A program made the translations under genes and the position numbers. Positions 34,724-43,669 of a stretch of 64,000 bases of DNA are shown in pieces. Origin of the DNA: Spirochaetales bacterium (GTDB lineage Bacteria > Spirochaetota > Spirochaetia > Sphaerochaetales > Sphaerochaetaceae); the NCBI GenBank assembly GCA_012519115.1, contig JAAYQW010000065.1, positions 1 through 64,000 of the forward strand. The letters are read 5' to 3'. Each line of letters opens with the position of its first letter. Positions within the stretch are counted from its first letter, which is position 1. The notes below the pieces were generated by a model. The model was not told where the DNA came from and did not search any database. It was given only the letters and a program-made list of their open reading frames with translations.

Positions 34724-34746
34724 CCTGCCGGTCTTTATGCTATCGT
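34717..34746 (+). promoter_or_regulatory. bioY promoter, predicted leaderless start
   Basis: TTTACA (34717-34722), 18 bases, TATCGT (34741-34746), then six bases to the bioY ATG. The -35 box is part of the right BirA half-site. Confidence 0.45.
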
Positions 34747-34752
34747 CGCGCC

Positions 34753-35268
34753 ATGAGTGAACGACGGATTCTTTTGATCGCTTTCTTTACCGCCCTCATC
34801 ATCGTCGGATCCTTCATCCGGATTCCGCTTCCGCCGGTTCCCCTCACCCTGCAAACCCTCTTCGCATTGATGGCCGGGTACATGGGAGGACCGGCGATCG
34901 CCCTAATGAGCGTCGGCATCTATCTTCTCCTCGGTGCGATCGGCCTGCCGGTCTTCAGCGGCGGCGGAGGCTTCGCCCTGCTGTTCGGGCCGACCGGAGG
35001 GTATCTCCTTGCGCTGCTTCCGGCTGCGCTGATCGCCAGCTTCGGCGGTTCGGAGCGGGTCTGGAAGATGATTCTCTTCGGCTTATTGGCGACAATCGTG
35101 ATCTATCTCGGGGGAGTATTGATGCTTGCATATATTCTTTCAATCTCCCTTGCTCAAGCGATTGTGGTGGGGGTGCTTCCCTTTCTCATCGGAGACGGGA
35201 TAAAGCTTGGCTTGGCGATCGCCCTCAGTCGTCGATTTTCAAATCGAGTGCGCTCCCTTCTTGCCTAA
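34753..35268 (+). CDS. bioY: Biotin transporter BioY
   Basis: A 171-residue S-component of the ECF type with five to six membrane helices. PLTLQTLFALMAGYMGG near residue 32 and FGPTGGYLLA near 78 are BioY signatures. BioY takes up biotin alone or with an ECF module, which is not in the window. The ORF is open to 34711, but the ATG at 34753 begins the conserved N-terminus. No ribosome site. A nine-base-pair stem (CGCTCCCTT/AAGGGAGCG, 35251-35276) spans the stop codon. Confidence 0.93.
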   Translation: MSERRILLIAFFTALIIVGSFIRIPLPPVPLTLQTLFALMAGYMGGPAIALMSVGIYLLLGAIGLPVFSGGGGFALLFGPTGGYLLALLPAALIASFGGSERVWKMILFGLLATIVIYLGGVLMLAYILSISLAQAIVVGVLPFLIGDGIKLGLAIALSRRFSNRVRSLLA

Positions 35269-35297
35269 AGGGAGCGAGAACCCGTAAGCTGTTGGGC

Positions 35298-36215
35298 ATG
35301 GAACCATGCAAAGACCATCCGTTTGATTCGACGGTGTTTATTCCTTCATTTCTGAAGACGTTTGACCGGATCGCCGGCAAGGCGAGCTTTCACGGCCTGA
35401 AGCCTCTGCCGCGAATGGAAATCATCGGCCGGCTCTGTGACGAATTGCTTGAACTCTTCTTCCCGGGACGATGCGGACGCGAACAGGCTCGGATGAATCT
35501 GGAGGAATATCTGGCCTATCGGATGAGCGTGGTCACCAGCCACCTCAAAAGCCAGCTGTACCTCGCCTTTCGCTATGACGATGAATCGCTCGGTTCTGAA
35601 GCGGCGGAGGAAAAAAGCGACCGGGCGGTCCGCAGCGTCGCTTCTCACTTCCCGGCGATCCGACTCAACCTGAAAGCCGATGCCCAAGCCGCCTATGAAG
35701 GTGACCCGGCCGCCCGGAATATCCGGGAGGTCATTCTCTCCTACCCTTGCATGAAAAGCTTGACGGTTCACCGAGTCGCTCATGAACTGTATCGCCTCAA
35801 CGTCCCGATCATACCGCGGATGATGGGTGAATACGCGCACGCGCAGACGGGAATCGACATTCACCCGGGAGCGAAGATCGGCTCCTCCTTCTTCATCGAC
35901 CACGGCACGGGAACGGTCATCGGCGAAACGGCGGTCATCGGGAGCAACGTGAAGATCTACCAAGGGGTGACCCTCGGCGCGCTTTCCTTTCCGCGCGATG
36001 CATGCGGGGCTCTGATCAAGGGGGCGAAGCGCCATCCGACGATCGAGGACGATGTAACGATCTACGCCAATGCCACGATTCTCGGAGACATTACAATCGG
36101 ACGGGGAACGACGATCGGATCGAACGTGTGGATCAAGGAATCGGTCGCCCCCAATACGCTCGTGACGATCGGTGAGCCGGAGATTCGCAAACGGGAGATC
36201 AGGAACTCTCACTGA
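35298..36215 (+). CDS. cysE: Serine O-acetyltransferase
   Basis: A 305-residue SAT with an N-terminal helical domain (1-170) and a C-terminal left-handed beta-helix of hexapeptide repeats. Catalytic His and Asp lie in GIDIHPGAKIG and FIDHGTGTVIGETA. It makes O-acetylserine for cysteine synthesis. The size and the HRVAHELYR segment fit the EpsC-like long SAT group. A TTG two codons earlier is an alternative start. No ribosome site is obvious. Tail-to-tail overlap of seven bases with mtaB. Confidence 0.93.
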   Translation: MEPCKDHPFDSTVFIPSFLKTFDRIAGKASFHGLKPLPRMEIIGRLCDELLELFFPGRCGREQARMNLEEYLAYRMSVVTSHLKSQLYLAFRYDDESLGSEAAEEKSDRAVRSVASHFPAIRLNLKADAQAAYEGDPAARNIREVILSYPCMKSLTVHRVAHELYRLNVPIIPRMMGEYAHAQTGIDIHPGAKIGSSFFIDHGTGTVIGETAVIGSNVKIYQGVTLGALSFPRDACGALIKGAKRHPTIEDDVTIYANATILGDITIGRGTTIGSNVWIKESVAPNTLVTIGEPEIRKREIRNSH

Positions 36216-37507
36216 TGACCGCTGATGAATTCCATGAAGCGATCGCTCCTGCCCCCGAACACTCCCCCAAGGAGCATTCCCCGCTTGGCAAAGAGCGGTG
36301 CGTTCACGACCCTTACATCCACGTAGTTGCCCGTCACTCCATACCATGAACCGCCTTTCCGGTCCAGGACGATCGCCTCACCTTTTTTTCCCTCTTGGCG
36401 GCGAAGGTACGCATCATTGAGCTCCGTGCTCAACGTTCTGAGGATCTTCGCCCGCTCATCCCGAATAGATTCCGGCACCCGGTCTTTCGCTTTGAAGAAC
36501 GGAGTGCCGGGCCGAGGCGAAAAGGGAAAGACGTGGAGGGCGCTGAAGCCCATTCCCTTGAGGAACGCATATGTTTCTTCAAACTCCCGCTCGCCTTCGC
36601 TCGGAAGACCGGTAATCACGTCCGCGGCTAAAAAGGGGTCATCTTTGATGGCTTTCAGACGATTGAGGATCGAGGTCAACTCGGCAATCGTGTACTTCCG
36701 ATCCGCCCGTCGCAAGACCGGATCCGATCCGCTTTGCACTGGAATGTGAAAATGCGGCTGCATCCTTGAATCTTCCAACACCCTGAGAAGGCGTTCGTCG
36801 ATATGATCGGGCTCCATCGAAGAAAGACGGATTCGAATATCTCCGAGTTCGCCGAGAAGAGCTTCCAACAACCCGCCAAGACCTTCATTCCGATGATCGT
36901 ACATCGTAAGGTTGACCCCGGTGAGCATGATCTCGTTGAAGCCCGCCGCTTCCAGAGCTTTCGCCCGCTTGATGACGATCGCCCGATCCAGGCTTTGAGC
37001 TTTGCCGCGGGCGACATGCACCCGACAATATGCGCAGCTGTTATCACACCCGTCCTGGATTTTCAAGTACGCCCGGCTGTGATAGGAAAACGCGGCGGCA
37101 TCATAATCGAAGACCGTCGCGTCTTCACCGGTGAAGCTCTTCATCCCGTCGAAGAGGGAAAGCGAACTTTCCATCGCGGTTCGAAGGTGGGCCGCCAGCT
37201 GCAAGAGCCGGGCTTTCCTGTCGAGGGGGACGATCAACATGTCCTTGCCGAGATCCTCAAGCTCCTCTCGGTTCACTTGGGCATAGCAGCCGGTGACCAG
37301 CGTCGGTGCGCTTTGAGCGAATCGGCGAATCATCCGTCTGGCTTTCTGCTCCGCTTTCGAAGTAACGGTACAGGTATTGACGATATAGAGATCGGCGCCA
37401 TCGTTTTCTCCGACGATCTCAAACCCTTCCTGGGCGAAGGAGTCGGCGAGCGCTTCACTTTCGCATTGATTCAGCCGGCATCCCAAGGTATAGACGCAAA
37501 CCCTCAA
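36209..37507 (-). CDS. mtaB: tRNA t6A37 methylthiotransferase
   Basis: A 432-residue radical-SAM enzyme that converts t6A37 to ms2t6A in tRNAs. The N-terminal UPF0004 domain supplies three cysteines (TLGCRLNQCE, NTCTVT, VTGCYAQ), and the radical SAM motif is CDNSCAYC near residue 157. A C-terminal TRAM-like domain follows. The start is TTG, overlapping the tyrA stop as TTGA, with AGGAGG nine bases ahead. Confidence 0.93.
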   Translation of the reverse strand: MRVCVYTLGCRLNQCESEALADSFAQEGFEIVGENDGADLYIVNTCTVTSKAEQKARRMIRRFAQSAPTLVTGCYAQVNREELEDLGKDMLIVPLDRKARLLQLAAHLRTAMESSLSLFDGMKSFTGEDATVFDYDAAAFSYHSRAYLKIQDGCDNSCAYCRVHVARGKAQSLDRAIVIKRAKALEAAGFNEIMLTGVNLTMYDHRNEGLGGLLEALLGELGDIRIRLSSMEPDHIDERLLRVLEDSRMQPHFHIPVQSGSDPVLRRADRKYTIAELTSILNRLKAIKDDPFLAADVITGLPSEGEREFEETYAFLKGMGFSALHVFPFSPRPGTPFFKAKDRVPESIRDERAKILRTLSTELNDAYLRRQEGKKGEAIVLDRKGGSWYGVTGNYVDVRVVNAPLFAKRGMLLGGVFGGRSDRFMEFISGHQ

Positions 37508-38253
37508 AGGATATCCTCCTGCTCCTTCAGGGCTTCCATCGTCGTTACCAGCGCTCCGCGCAAGCCCATCCGCATCTGCTTGGTGTACGGATTATAGCGC
37601 TGCAGATCATAGAACAGCTGGAGCGGGTCGTTGCACGTCTGCTCCACCACCCCCATGAGGGTCTGGTACCCTTTGGTCGCCAAGCGGGTCGAACCCAGAT
37701 TCAGCTCGGCAAGCGTCCGCCCGATGAAGTGGGTGATTCCCTGGCTCCACGCCGCTTCACGATCGTGCTGATCGCAGCTCATCATAAGCACATCCATCTT
37801 CCACGACGTGAACTCATCAATCCACCATCGGAAGGTCTCTTCCCGAGCACTGATATTGTCCATGACAAAGGGCAAGCCCTCCAGTCCATCCCTTCCCGAA
37901 TCGGGACCGAACATCGGGTGGGTCGCGATCGCTTGAATCGTCGGAGGAAGCAGGCGCTTCATCACACGAGCGGGATACAGTTTAACCGAACACGTATCCA
38001 TGACGACCGCCCCTTCCTTCAGATAGGGCAAGCTCGCCGCAAGGACTTCTTCGAACGAGCTTATCGAGACACAATAAAAGATGGTCGGAGAATCCAAAAC
38101 CTCTTCGACGCTCACTTGGCGGACGCCCGGCGGCGGATCCGCAGCCCGACGGCTGCATCCGACAACGTCAAACCCCTTCTCGGCAAGACGGGTCGCCCAG
38201 AAGAGTCCAAAACGCCCAAGGCCATATACTCCAACCTGATTTTTTCTGCTCAT
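37504..38253 (-). CDS. tyrA: Prephenate dehydrogenase family protein
   Basis: A 249-residue NAD-dependent dehydrogenase. The Rossmann motif VGVYGLGRFGLFWA begins at residue 7; THPMFGPDSGRDGLEGLP near residue 115 is the prephenate-binding region. It should convert prephenate to 4-hydroxyphenylpyruvate for tyrosine. The ORF is open to 38343, but the ATG at 38253 begins the family N-terminus and lies seven bases after a -10 box, with no ribosome site. Divergent from pta. Confidence 0.9.
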   Translation of the reverse strand: MSRKNQVGVYGLGRFGLFWATRLAEKGFDVVGCSRRAADPPPGVRQVSVEEVLDSPTIFYCVSISSFEEVLAASLPYLKEGAVVMDTCSVKLYPARVMKRLLPPTIQAIATHPMFGPDSGRDGLEGLPFVMDNISAREETFRWWIDEFTSWKMDVLMMSCDQHDREAAWSQGITHFIGRTLAELNLGSTRLATKGYQTLMGVVEQTCNDPLQLFYDLQRYNPYTKQMRMGLRGALVTTMEALKEQEDIL

Positions 38254-38260
38254 GAACGGT

Positions 38261-38289
38261 ATTGTACAGAATTCGTGAGTCTTCTCCAA
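38261..38289 (-). promoter_or_regulatory. tyrA promoter, predicted leaderless start
   Basis: TTGGAG (38284-38289), 17 bases, TACAAT (38261-38266), seven bases to the tyrA ATG. No ribosome site between. Confidence 0.5.
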
Positions 38290-38348
38290 GATTGCCGGAC
38301 GTGGTACACTGATCGGGCATCGATACCACATTCTTAGGAGCATGGATT

Positions 38349-39347
38349 ATGTTATTTGCAGAGAAGATGAAGGCTCAGGCCAGAGCTGCTCAGAAACGGC
38401 TTGTCCTGGCGGAAGGAAGTGAAGAACGAACGATCAAGGCCGCTCGAATCATCGCCGATGAACGCTTGGCCAGCGAAGTGATCCTCATCGGATCCAAAGC
38501 GGAAATCGAAGCGGCGGCAAGCGCATCCTCCACCTCGCTGAAAGGACTGACGCTCGTCGATCCCATCAAAAGCGATCAGCGCAAGAAGTACGCGACGGAG
38601 TTCTACGAACTGCGCAAGCACAAGGGAATGACCGAAGAGCAGGCTTTTGAAGATATCGCCAATCCTCTTCGGTTCGGAGCGATGATGGTTCGTCTCGGAG
38701 CAGGAGATGCGATGGTCGCCGGAGCGGAGAACACCACCGCGGCGGTGCTTGTGGCTGCGTTCAATATCATCAAAACCGCCCCCGGCATCAGCTTCGCTTC
38801 CTCATGCTTCGTGATGGCCACCGACAAAAAGGAATATGGCGCCGACGGCTCGTTCATCTTTGCCGACTGTGCAACGATTCCCAATCCGACGGCAGAGCAG
38901 CTTGCCGAAATCGCATTGGCTTCAGCGACAAGCTGTTCCACCTTCCTGGGTGTGGAGCCGAAAGTCGGTATGCTCAGCTACTCCACCCTCGGCTCGGCAA
39001 GCGGTGACCTGGTTGAAAAAGTCACCGAAGCGACGAAGATCGTTCGCAAGAAGAACCCTTCCTTGGCGATTGAAGGCGAACTGCAGCTCGACGCTGCGAT
39101 CGTCCCCTCCGTCGCCGCATCCAAAGCGCCGAACTCCAAGGTCGCCGGAAAGGCGAACACCTTGATCTTCCCCGATCTCCAGTCGGGCAACATCGGCTAC
39201 AAGCTTGTTCAGCGCTTGGCGGGTGCGGAGGCATATGGCCCGATTCTTCAGGGATTCGCCAAACCCATCAGCGACCTTTCCCGAGGCTGTTCCGTTGAGG
39301 ACATCGTCGTAACCAGCGCCATCACTCTTGCTCAAGCTGCAAAGTAA
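38349..39347 (+). CDS. pta: Phosphate acetyltransferase
   Basis: A 332-residue short-form Pta that interconverts acetyl-CoA and acetyl phosphate for acetate fermentation. Family landmarks include VLAEGSEERTIKAA, a GAGDAMVAGAENTTA segment near residue 116 and the end stretch FPDLQSGNIGYKLVQRLAGA. The regulatory N-terminal domain of long Pta enzymes is absent, as usual for anaerobes. TTAGGAG precedes the ATG. The ackA partner is not in the window. Confidence 0.96.
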   Translation: MLFAEKMKAQARAAQKRLVLAEGSEERTIKAARIIADERLASEVILIGSKAEIEAAASASSTSLKGLTLVDPIKSDQRKKYATEFYELRKHKGMTEEQAFEDIANPLRFGAMMVRLGAGDAMVAGAENTTAAVLVAAFNIIKTAPGISFASSCFVMATDKKEYGADGSFIFADCATIPNPTAEQLAEIALASATSCSTFLGVEPKVGMLSYSTLGSASGDLVEKVTEATKIVRKKNPSLAIEGELQLDAAIVPSVAASKAPNSKVAGKANTLIFPDLQSGNIGYKLVQRLAGAEAYGPILQGFAKPISDLSRGCSVEDIVVTSAITLAQAAK

Positions 39348-39353
39348 GAGCAT

Positions 39354-40736
39354 ATGACCGAAGGACTGCTCGATCAGGACAAATCGATTGGCCTGATCAT
39401 TTGGACCCTTGCATGGCCGGCTATCTTGGAACAGGTCCTTCAGGTCTCCGTTACATATGTCGACTCGGCGATGGTCGGCTCCTTGGGAGCCGCTGCCACC
39501 GCCGCGGTCAGCGTCCCCACCTCGACGATCTGGCTCGTCAACGGATGGATGAACGCATTCGCGATCGGCTATGCAGTCTTGATGGCGCGGAATATCGGAG
39601 CCCGCCGATTCGAGCGGGCGAAAATGATTTCTCGCCAAGCGCTGGTGATGGCCTTGATCTTCGGAGCGATTCTTTCGGTTTCATTCGCCCTCATCGCCCA
39701 AGCGCTGCCTGCGTGGATCGGAGCCGAAGAGCATGTTCAAGCGCTCGCCCGCGACTATTACACGGTCATCGCCTTGGCGTACCTTCCCAATCTCCTGATG
39801 ATCACGATCAGCTCGTTGATGCGGCTAAGCGGTGATACGCGGACCCCGCTCGTTCTGAATACCTTCAACAACGTGTTGAACATCATCCTCAATACGTTCC
39901 TCATCTTCGGTGAAGTGAATCTCGGCCCGATCACGATTCATGGCCTGGACATGGGAGTGAAGGGGGCGGCGATCGCGACCAGCTTGGCGGTAACGATCAC
40001 TGCGATTCTCCTCTTCATCATCTGGCTGACGAAATCTTCCGCCATTCAGCTGGAACTGAATCAATCGTTCGCTCTGAACAAAGAGATTCAAGCCAATGCG
40101 TTCCGCCTCGGTCTGCCCGTGGCTCTTGAGCGCTCCACCCTCTCCTTCGGACAGATCGTCTTGACCAAAATCGTCGGGTCGCTGGGAACGACCGCACTGG
40201 CGGCGCACTTCCTGGCGAACACCGCTGAAGCGATGACCTACCTTCCCGCCAGCGGGGTCTCCACCGCGGCGACCACCCTCGTCGCCCAATCGCTCGGTCG
40301 AGGAGACAAGGCACTGGCCAAGCGATTCGGAAATGTGACGACCCTTCTGGGAACGGTCTTGATGACCACGATGGGTGTGGTGCTCTATTTCACCGCTCCC
40401 TTCCTGATGGGGTTCTTCACCCGCGATCAGAATGTCATCGCCTTGGGAACCACGATCTTGCGGATCGAAGCGTTCGTCGAGCCGGCGTTCGGGCTCTCGA
40501 TGCTGGTGTTTGGCGTATTCCGTGGTTCAGGGGATACCCGCCGCCCCTTCTACATCTCGATCGCCGGGATGTGGGTTGTGAGGCTGCCCTTGGCGCTCTT
40601 CATGGTCCGCTGCACGTCCCTCGGCTTGGTGGGGATTTGGATCAGCATGGCTTCGGACCTGTTGTTGAGGGGAATCATCGGCTTGGTGATGTTCCTTCGC
40701 TATGGATGGCTGGAATCGAGCTCAGATGTGCACTGA
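39354..40736 (+). CDS. MATE-family efflux transporter
   Basis: A 460-residue polytopic exporter with about 12 helices, of the same family as the gene at 26255 but clearly diverged. It starts ILEQVLQVSVTYVDSAMVGSLG and repeats the motif in the second half as LGLPVALERSTLSFGQIVLT. It follows pta by six bases, so may be co-transcribed. The 3' end overlaps rsmA by 62 bases, tail to tail. Confidence 0.92.
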   Translation: MTEGLLDQDKSIGLIIWTLAWPAILEQVLQVSVTYVDSAMVGSLGAAATAAVSVPTSTIWLVNGWMNAFAIGYAVLMARNIGARRFERAKMISRQALVMALIFGAILSVSFALIAQALPAWIGAEEHVQALARDYYTVIALAYLPNLLMITISSLMRLSGDTRTPLVLNTFNNVLNIILNTFLIFGEVNLGPITIHGLDMGVKGAAIATSLAVTITAILLFIIWLTKSSAIQLELNQSFALNKEIQANAFRLGLPVALERSTLSFGQIVLTKIVGSLGTTALAAHFLANTAEAMTYLPASGVSTAATTLVAQSLGRGDKALAKRFGNVTTLLGTVLMTTMGVVLYFTAPFLMGFFTRDQNVIALGTTILRIEAFVEPAFGLSMLVFGVFRGSGDTRRPFYISIAGMWVVRLPLALFMVRCTSLGLVGIWISMASDLLLRGIIGLVMFLRYGWLESSSDVH

Positions 40737-41580
40737 GGGAGAGGATATCCTCCCATATCAACGTCTCAGGCCGTCTGGAAGGATCTATTTCGCTTAGGAG
40801 CAGGAGTCTATCGACTCCCTCCTTGGCGATTCGAGCTCCCACTTTCGATTGAAGCAGATTGTTCCGGAGCGTTTTGCGCCGCTGGCCAAAGAGCTCGCGC
40901 ACCAAGAGGTAGAACGCAAAGCGATCCGTCTTTGGAATCCGACTCGCCTTTCGAAGCTGAAAGACGACCACCGACGAGTGCACCTTCGGCGGCGGATAGA
41001 AGGAACCGGGGGGAATATCGAATCCGATCTCGACATCATAGTCCGCCTGGGCGAGCAGCGAGAAGGAAGACCAGTCTTTCGACCCTTCCTTGGCGCATAT
41101 CCGCTGTGCTACTTCCTTTTGCACGGTAAAGACCATCCGCTCGGGCCGGCTATCTCCTTCAAGAAGTCGAGCGACCAGGGCCGAGCCTACGTTATAGGGA
41201 AGGTTTCCGCACAGATACCGGGGGGCGTCTCTTTCTTTGAGGGCCGTAAAAAGGGTCTTGAGAGCATCTCCTTCGATGAGGGTAAAACCGGGCTCGTCAC
41301 CGAACGCCCGAGTGCGCAGGATTCGGCAAAACCCGTGATCCAGTTCAAAGGCGGTAAGGAGCGCCCCCCGCTCAAGAAGGATGGCGGTAATCGCTCCAAT
41401 CCCCGGCCCCACTTCCCATACGTTCTCCCCCGCCTGCACATCGAGCAGATCGACGATCCTCGTCCGGCTCGAATTCGAGATGAGAAAGTTTTGTCCAAAC
41501 TTCCTGCTCATCGCCAGCCCCTCCTTCTCCAAGAGGGTTGTAATCGCGTTGGGTGAATCGTAGGGAAAGTTCCAGCTCAT
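40675..41580 (-). CDS. rsmA: 16S rRNA dimethyladenosine transferase
   Basis: A 301-residue KsgA/RsmA enzyme that dimethylates A1518 and A1519 of 16S rRNA. The N-terminus YDSPNAITTLLEKEGL then KFGQNFL is typical. The SAM motif VGPGIGAIT is near residue 57 and the catalytic NLPYNVGS near 124. CAGGAGACCT precedes the ATG at 41580. Its first 70 codons overlap, in another frame of the same strand, the end of the comEC-like ORF. Confidence 0.95.
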   Translation of the reverse strand: MSWNFPYDSPNAITTLLEKEGLAMSRKFGQNFLISNSSRTRIVDLLDVQAGENVWEVGPGIGAITAILLERGALLTAFELDHGFCRILRTRAFGDEPGFTLIEGDALKTLFTALKERDAPRYLCGNLPYNVGSALVARLLEGDSRPERMVFTVQKEVAQRICAKEGSKDWSSFSLLAQADYDVEIGFDIPPGSFYPPPKVHSSVVVFQLRKASRIPKTDRFAFYLLVRELFGQRRKTLRNNLLQSKVGARIAKEGVDRLLLLSEIDPSRRPETLIWEDILSLSAHLSSIPAIHSEGTSPSR

Positions 41581-42907
41581 AGGTCTCCTGCTTCATGAGG
41601 TTTCTTTTAGCATAGATGAGAGCGAAGAAGAGGGTCAACACGAAACCCAGAGCGATCAGGTATCCCGTCCATCCGAAGACGAGGTTTGAAGAGGCGGACC
41701 GACGAAGCAGATCATGGAGGAGCTTTTCGCACCACAGAAGCGTCCAAGCCATGGGTGAACCCGCAATCAGCACCAGCAGGGAACAAATCATCGACAGATT
41801 GATCAACAATCCGGCGATCGGCGTCATGAAGATTCCTCCGGCGTTCCAGCTTCCATCGAGGAGGAGCATAGCGGGAGCTATCGCCAGCACCGCCAACGTC
41901 CCGGTTTTCCATGGAAACGAAGGAAGCATCGGGGCGATGAAGATCATCGTATACGCCACCCAGCTGAGAAGAAACGCCAGCGAACCTACGCTGTATGGGA
42001 AACAAAGAAGCTGCAAGAAAAGAGCAAGCAGATAGGAATGGAGTCTGCCGTGGGAACCGAAAGGAATCAGCGAACAGAAGGCCAGACTCAACGCCCGAAT
42101 CAAGGAGGGTTTGGGACCGGCGATGAGAACAAACAGGAAAGGAAGAACCATTCCTGCTCGCTTCGCCCGGCAGGGACCAAGAAAAAAGGAACAAAACGCC
42201 GTACTGAGACCCAGAAACACTGAAAGATGCATCCCTGAAAGAGCAAGCAGATGGGAAAGACCCGATCGCTCAGCCAATTCCTTGAGGGGAAACGCGCTGC
42301 TGTCGCTTTGACCGAGAAGGAGCATGAATGCGAGTGAGCGAGCCTTTTCATCGACGACCGAGCTCTCAAGCCGCCGTTCCACCCACTCCATACAGGAACG
42401 CCGCCATCGAGCGAACAAGGGAAGATCGAGCACTTGAAGGTCTTTGGCGATGAAGAGTGAAGATTCTTCATGGAACGAGCCAACCACCTCGATGTTCGAA
42501 GAAGCGAAGAGCATATCATCGCTTGGAACAAGAGCGCTGCACACCCCGGATGCGGAAGCTCCCGATCCCTCTCCATCTTCGCACCACGCCACCTTGATTC
42601 GAAGCAGCCGGTTCTCGCTCCTGGTCAAAAGCGAATCTTCCAGCAGAATACCTTCCAGACAGGCGATCCGCTTCGTTTCGAAGCCGCAGACGAAGCGGGT
42701 ATGATGAACCGCCCGGCTAAAAAGCAGGTAGAGCAGAAAGATGATGAGCGAACAGGAACACAGGGCGTACCGTTTATAGGAACCCCATTTGAGCAAGAGG
42801 CACAATGAGCTCAAGAGGAGACACCCCGCGAGGTACTGATACTCAAAGAGGGGGCTAAGCGAATATGCAAGATAGCAGAAGAGGATGCACAGAAAAGGGA
42901 GGCCCAT
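41372..42907 (-). CDS. ComEC/Rec2-like competence membrane protein, short form
   Basis: A 511-residue polytopic protein with the ComEC competence domain (LSGMHLSVFLGLSTAF near residue 226) and about nine membrane helices. The C-terminal metallo-beta-lactamase domain of full ComEC (DNA degradation) is missing, and the N-terminal soluble domain is short. The last 70 residues after MKQETYELE are not family-like and come from out-of-frame reading through the start of rsmA. The natural end may be earlier or a stop codon has been lost. Full DNA uptake activity is uncertain. Confidence 0.75.
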   Translation of the reverse strand: MGLPFLCILFCYLAYSLSPLFEYQYLAGCLLLSSLCLLLKWGSYKRYALCSCSLIIFLLYLLFSRAVHHTRFVCGFETKRIACLEGILLEDSLLTRSENRLLRIKVAWCEDGEGSGASASGVCSALVPSDDMLFASSNIEVVGSFHEESSLFIAKDLQVLDLPLFARWRRSCMEWVERRLESSVVDEKARSLAFMLLLGQSDSSAFPLKELAERSGLSHLLALSGMHLSVFLGLSTAFCSFFLGPCRAKRAGMVLPFLFVLIAGPKPSLIRALSLAFCSLIPFGSHGRLHSYLLALFLQLLCFPYSVGSLAFLLSWVAYTMIFIAPMLPSFPWKTGTLAVLAIAPAMLLLDGSWNAGGIFMTPIAGLLINLSMICSLLVLIAGSPMAWTLLWCEKLLHDLLRRSASSNLVFGWTGYLIALGFVLTLFFALIYAKRNLMKQETYELELSLRFTQRDYNPLGEGGAGDEQEVWTKLSHLEFEPDEDRRSARCAGGGERMGSGAGDWSDYRHPS

Positions 42908-42922
42908 ACCCCCTAAGGAGCT

Positions 42923-43669
42923 TTATTCCTCGCTTTGCTTCAGCGCGCACCTCAGAGCGAGCAGACTGAGATCCACCGAGCCCTCGGAACCTTGAATATA
43001 GAGTTTCGTGCCGAGATCTTTCTTTCTCGATCGATCCAGACGCTGAACCCAACGGGCGGTCGGTTTTTCATACACTGCAAGGTATCGATCGAGAAGCGTG
43101 CGGAGATGGATCCGCTCGCTTCCATCAAGCGTGTTCGTCCACCGTGGGATGGTTCCCTCGACGAGCTGTCCGGCAAGCTCCCTGACATCGGTTTTGGCAC
43201 ACGTATCAAGATACTCTTCGATCGAGAAAAGGTTCTCTTGGATTTGTTCACTTCTTTTGCCACCGATCATCTTCAGCCGCTGACGGTTTTCCTGGGCCAA
43301 GATCGAGCGGGTATCTCGGCGAGAGAGGGAAACCCATACAAAGATCGCCAGACCGCTGGAGATGAGGAGTTCATCGATCATCGGAAGCGGATCGCGGACG
43401 ACCAGCGAGAAGAAGAGATAACTCAGCATGAAGGCGAGCGCGCTGAACAAGAGACGGGGTACATACCGTTTGTCCTGAATCCATCGGTCGACGGCGAAGT
43501 CGATCTGGCTGAAGAGGGAAAAGGTCGCCTGATCTTTTTGTTGAGCGTTCAACATCCCGCTGGCGTACATCACCACCTGCTCTCCGAGAAGATCATGCCC
43601 TTCTTGAAGAAAAGGGGTCAAGGTCAATACCGGTTTATTATATCGGACGAACGTATAGCACTCGATCAC
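42923..43669 (-). CDS. Membrane protein of unknown function with two helices
   Basis: A 248-residue protein with two hydrophobic spans (about 72-90 and 98-115) that form a hairpin; both termini should be on the same side. The soluble parts are helical and charged (ENRQRLKMIGGKRSEQIQEN). No family recognised. The start is GTG overlapping the phosphoglucomutase stop as GTGA, preceded by GGAGGG. It lies between phosphoglucomutase and the comEC-like gene in one operon. Confidence 0.75.
   Translation of the reverse strand: MIECYTFVRYNKPVLTLTPFLQEGHDLLGEQVVMYASGMLNAQQKDQATFSLFSQIDFAVDRWIQDKRYVPRLLFSALAFMLSYLFFSLVVRDPLPMIDELLISSGLAIFVWVSLSRRDTRSILAQENRQRLKMIGGKRSEQIQENLFSIEEYLDTCAKTDVRELAGQLVEGTIPRWTNTLDGSERIHLRTLLDRYLAVYEKPTARWVQRLDRSRKKDLGTKLYIQGSEGSVDLSLLALRCALKQSEE

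Noticed and set aside
38301-38329. Inverted repeat GTGGTA/TACCAC as an operator for pta
   Set aside because: Six-base arms with a 17-base gap are easily found by chance and overlap only a weak -10 candidate.
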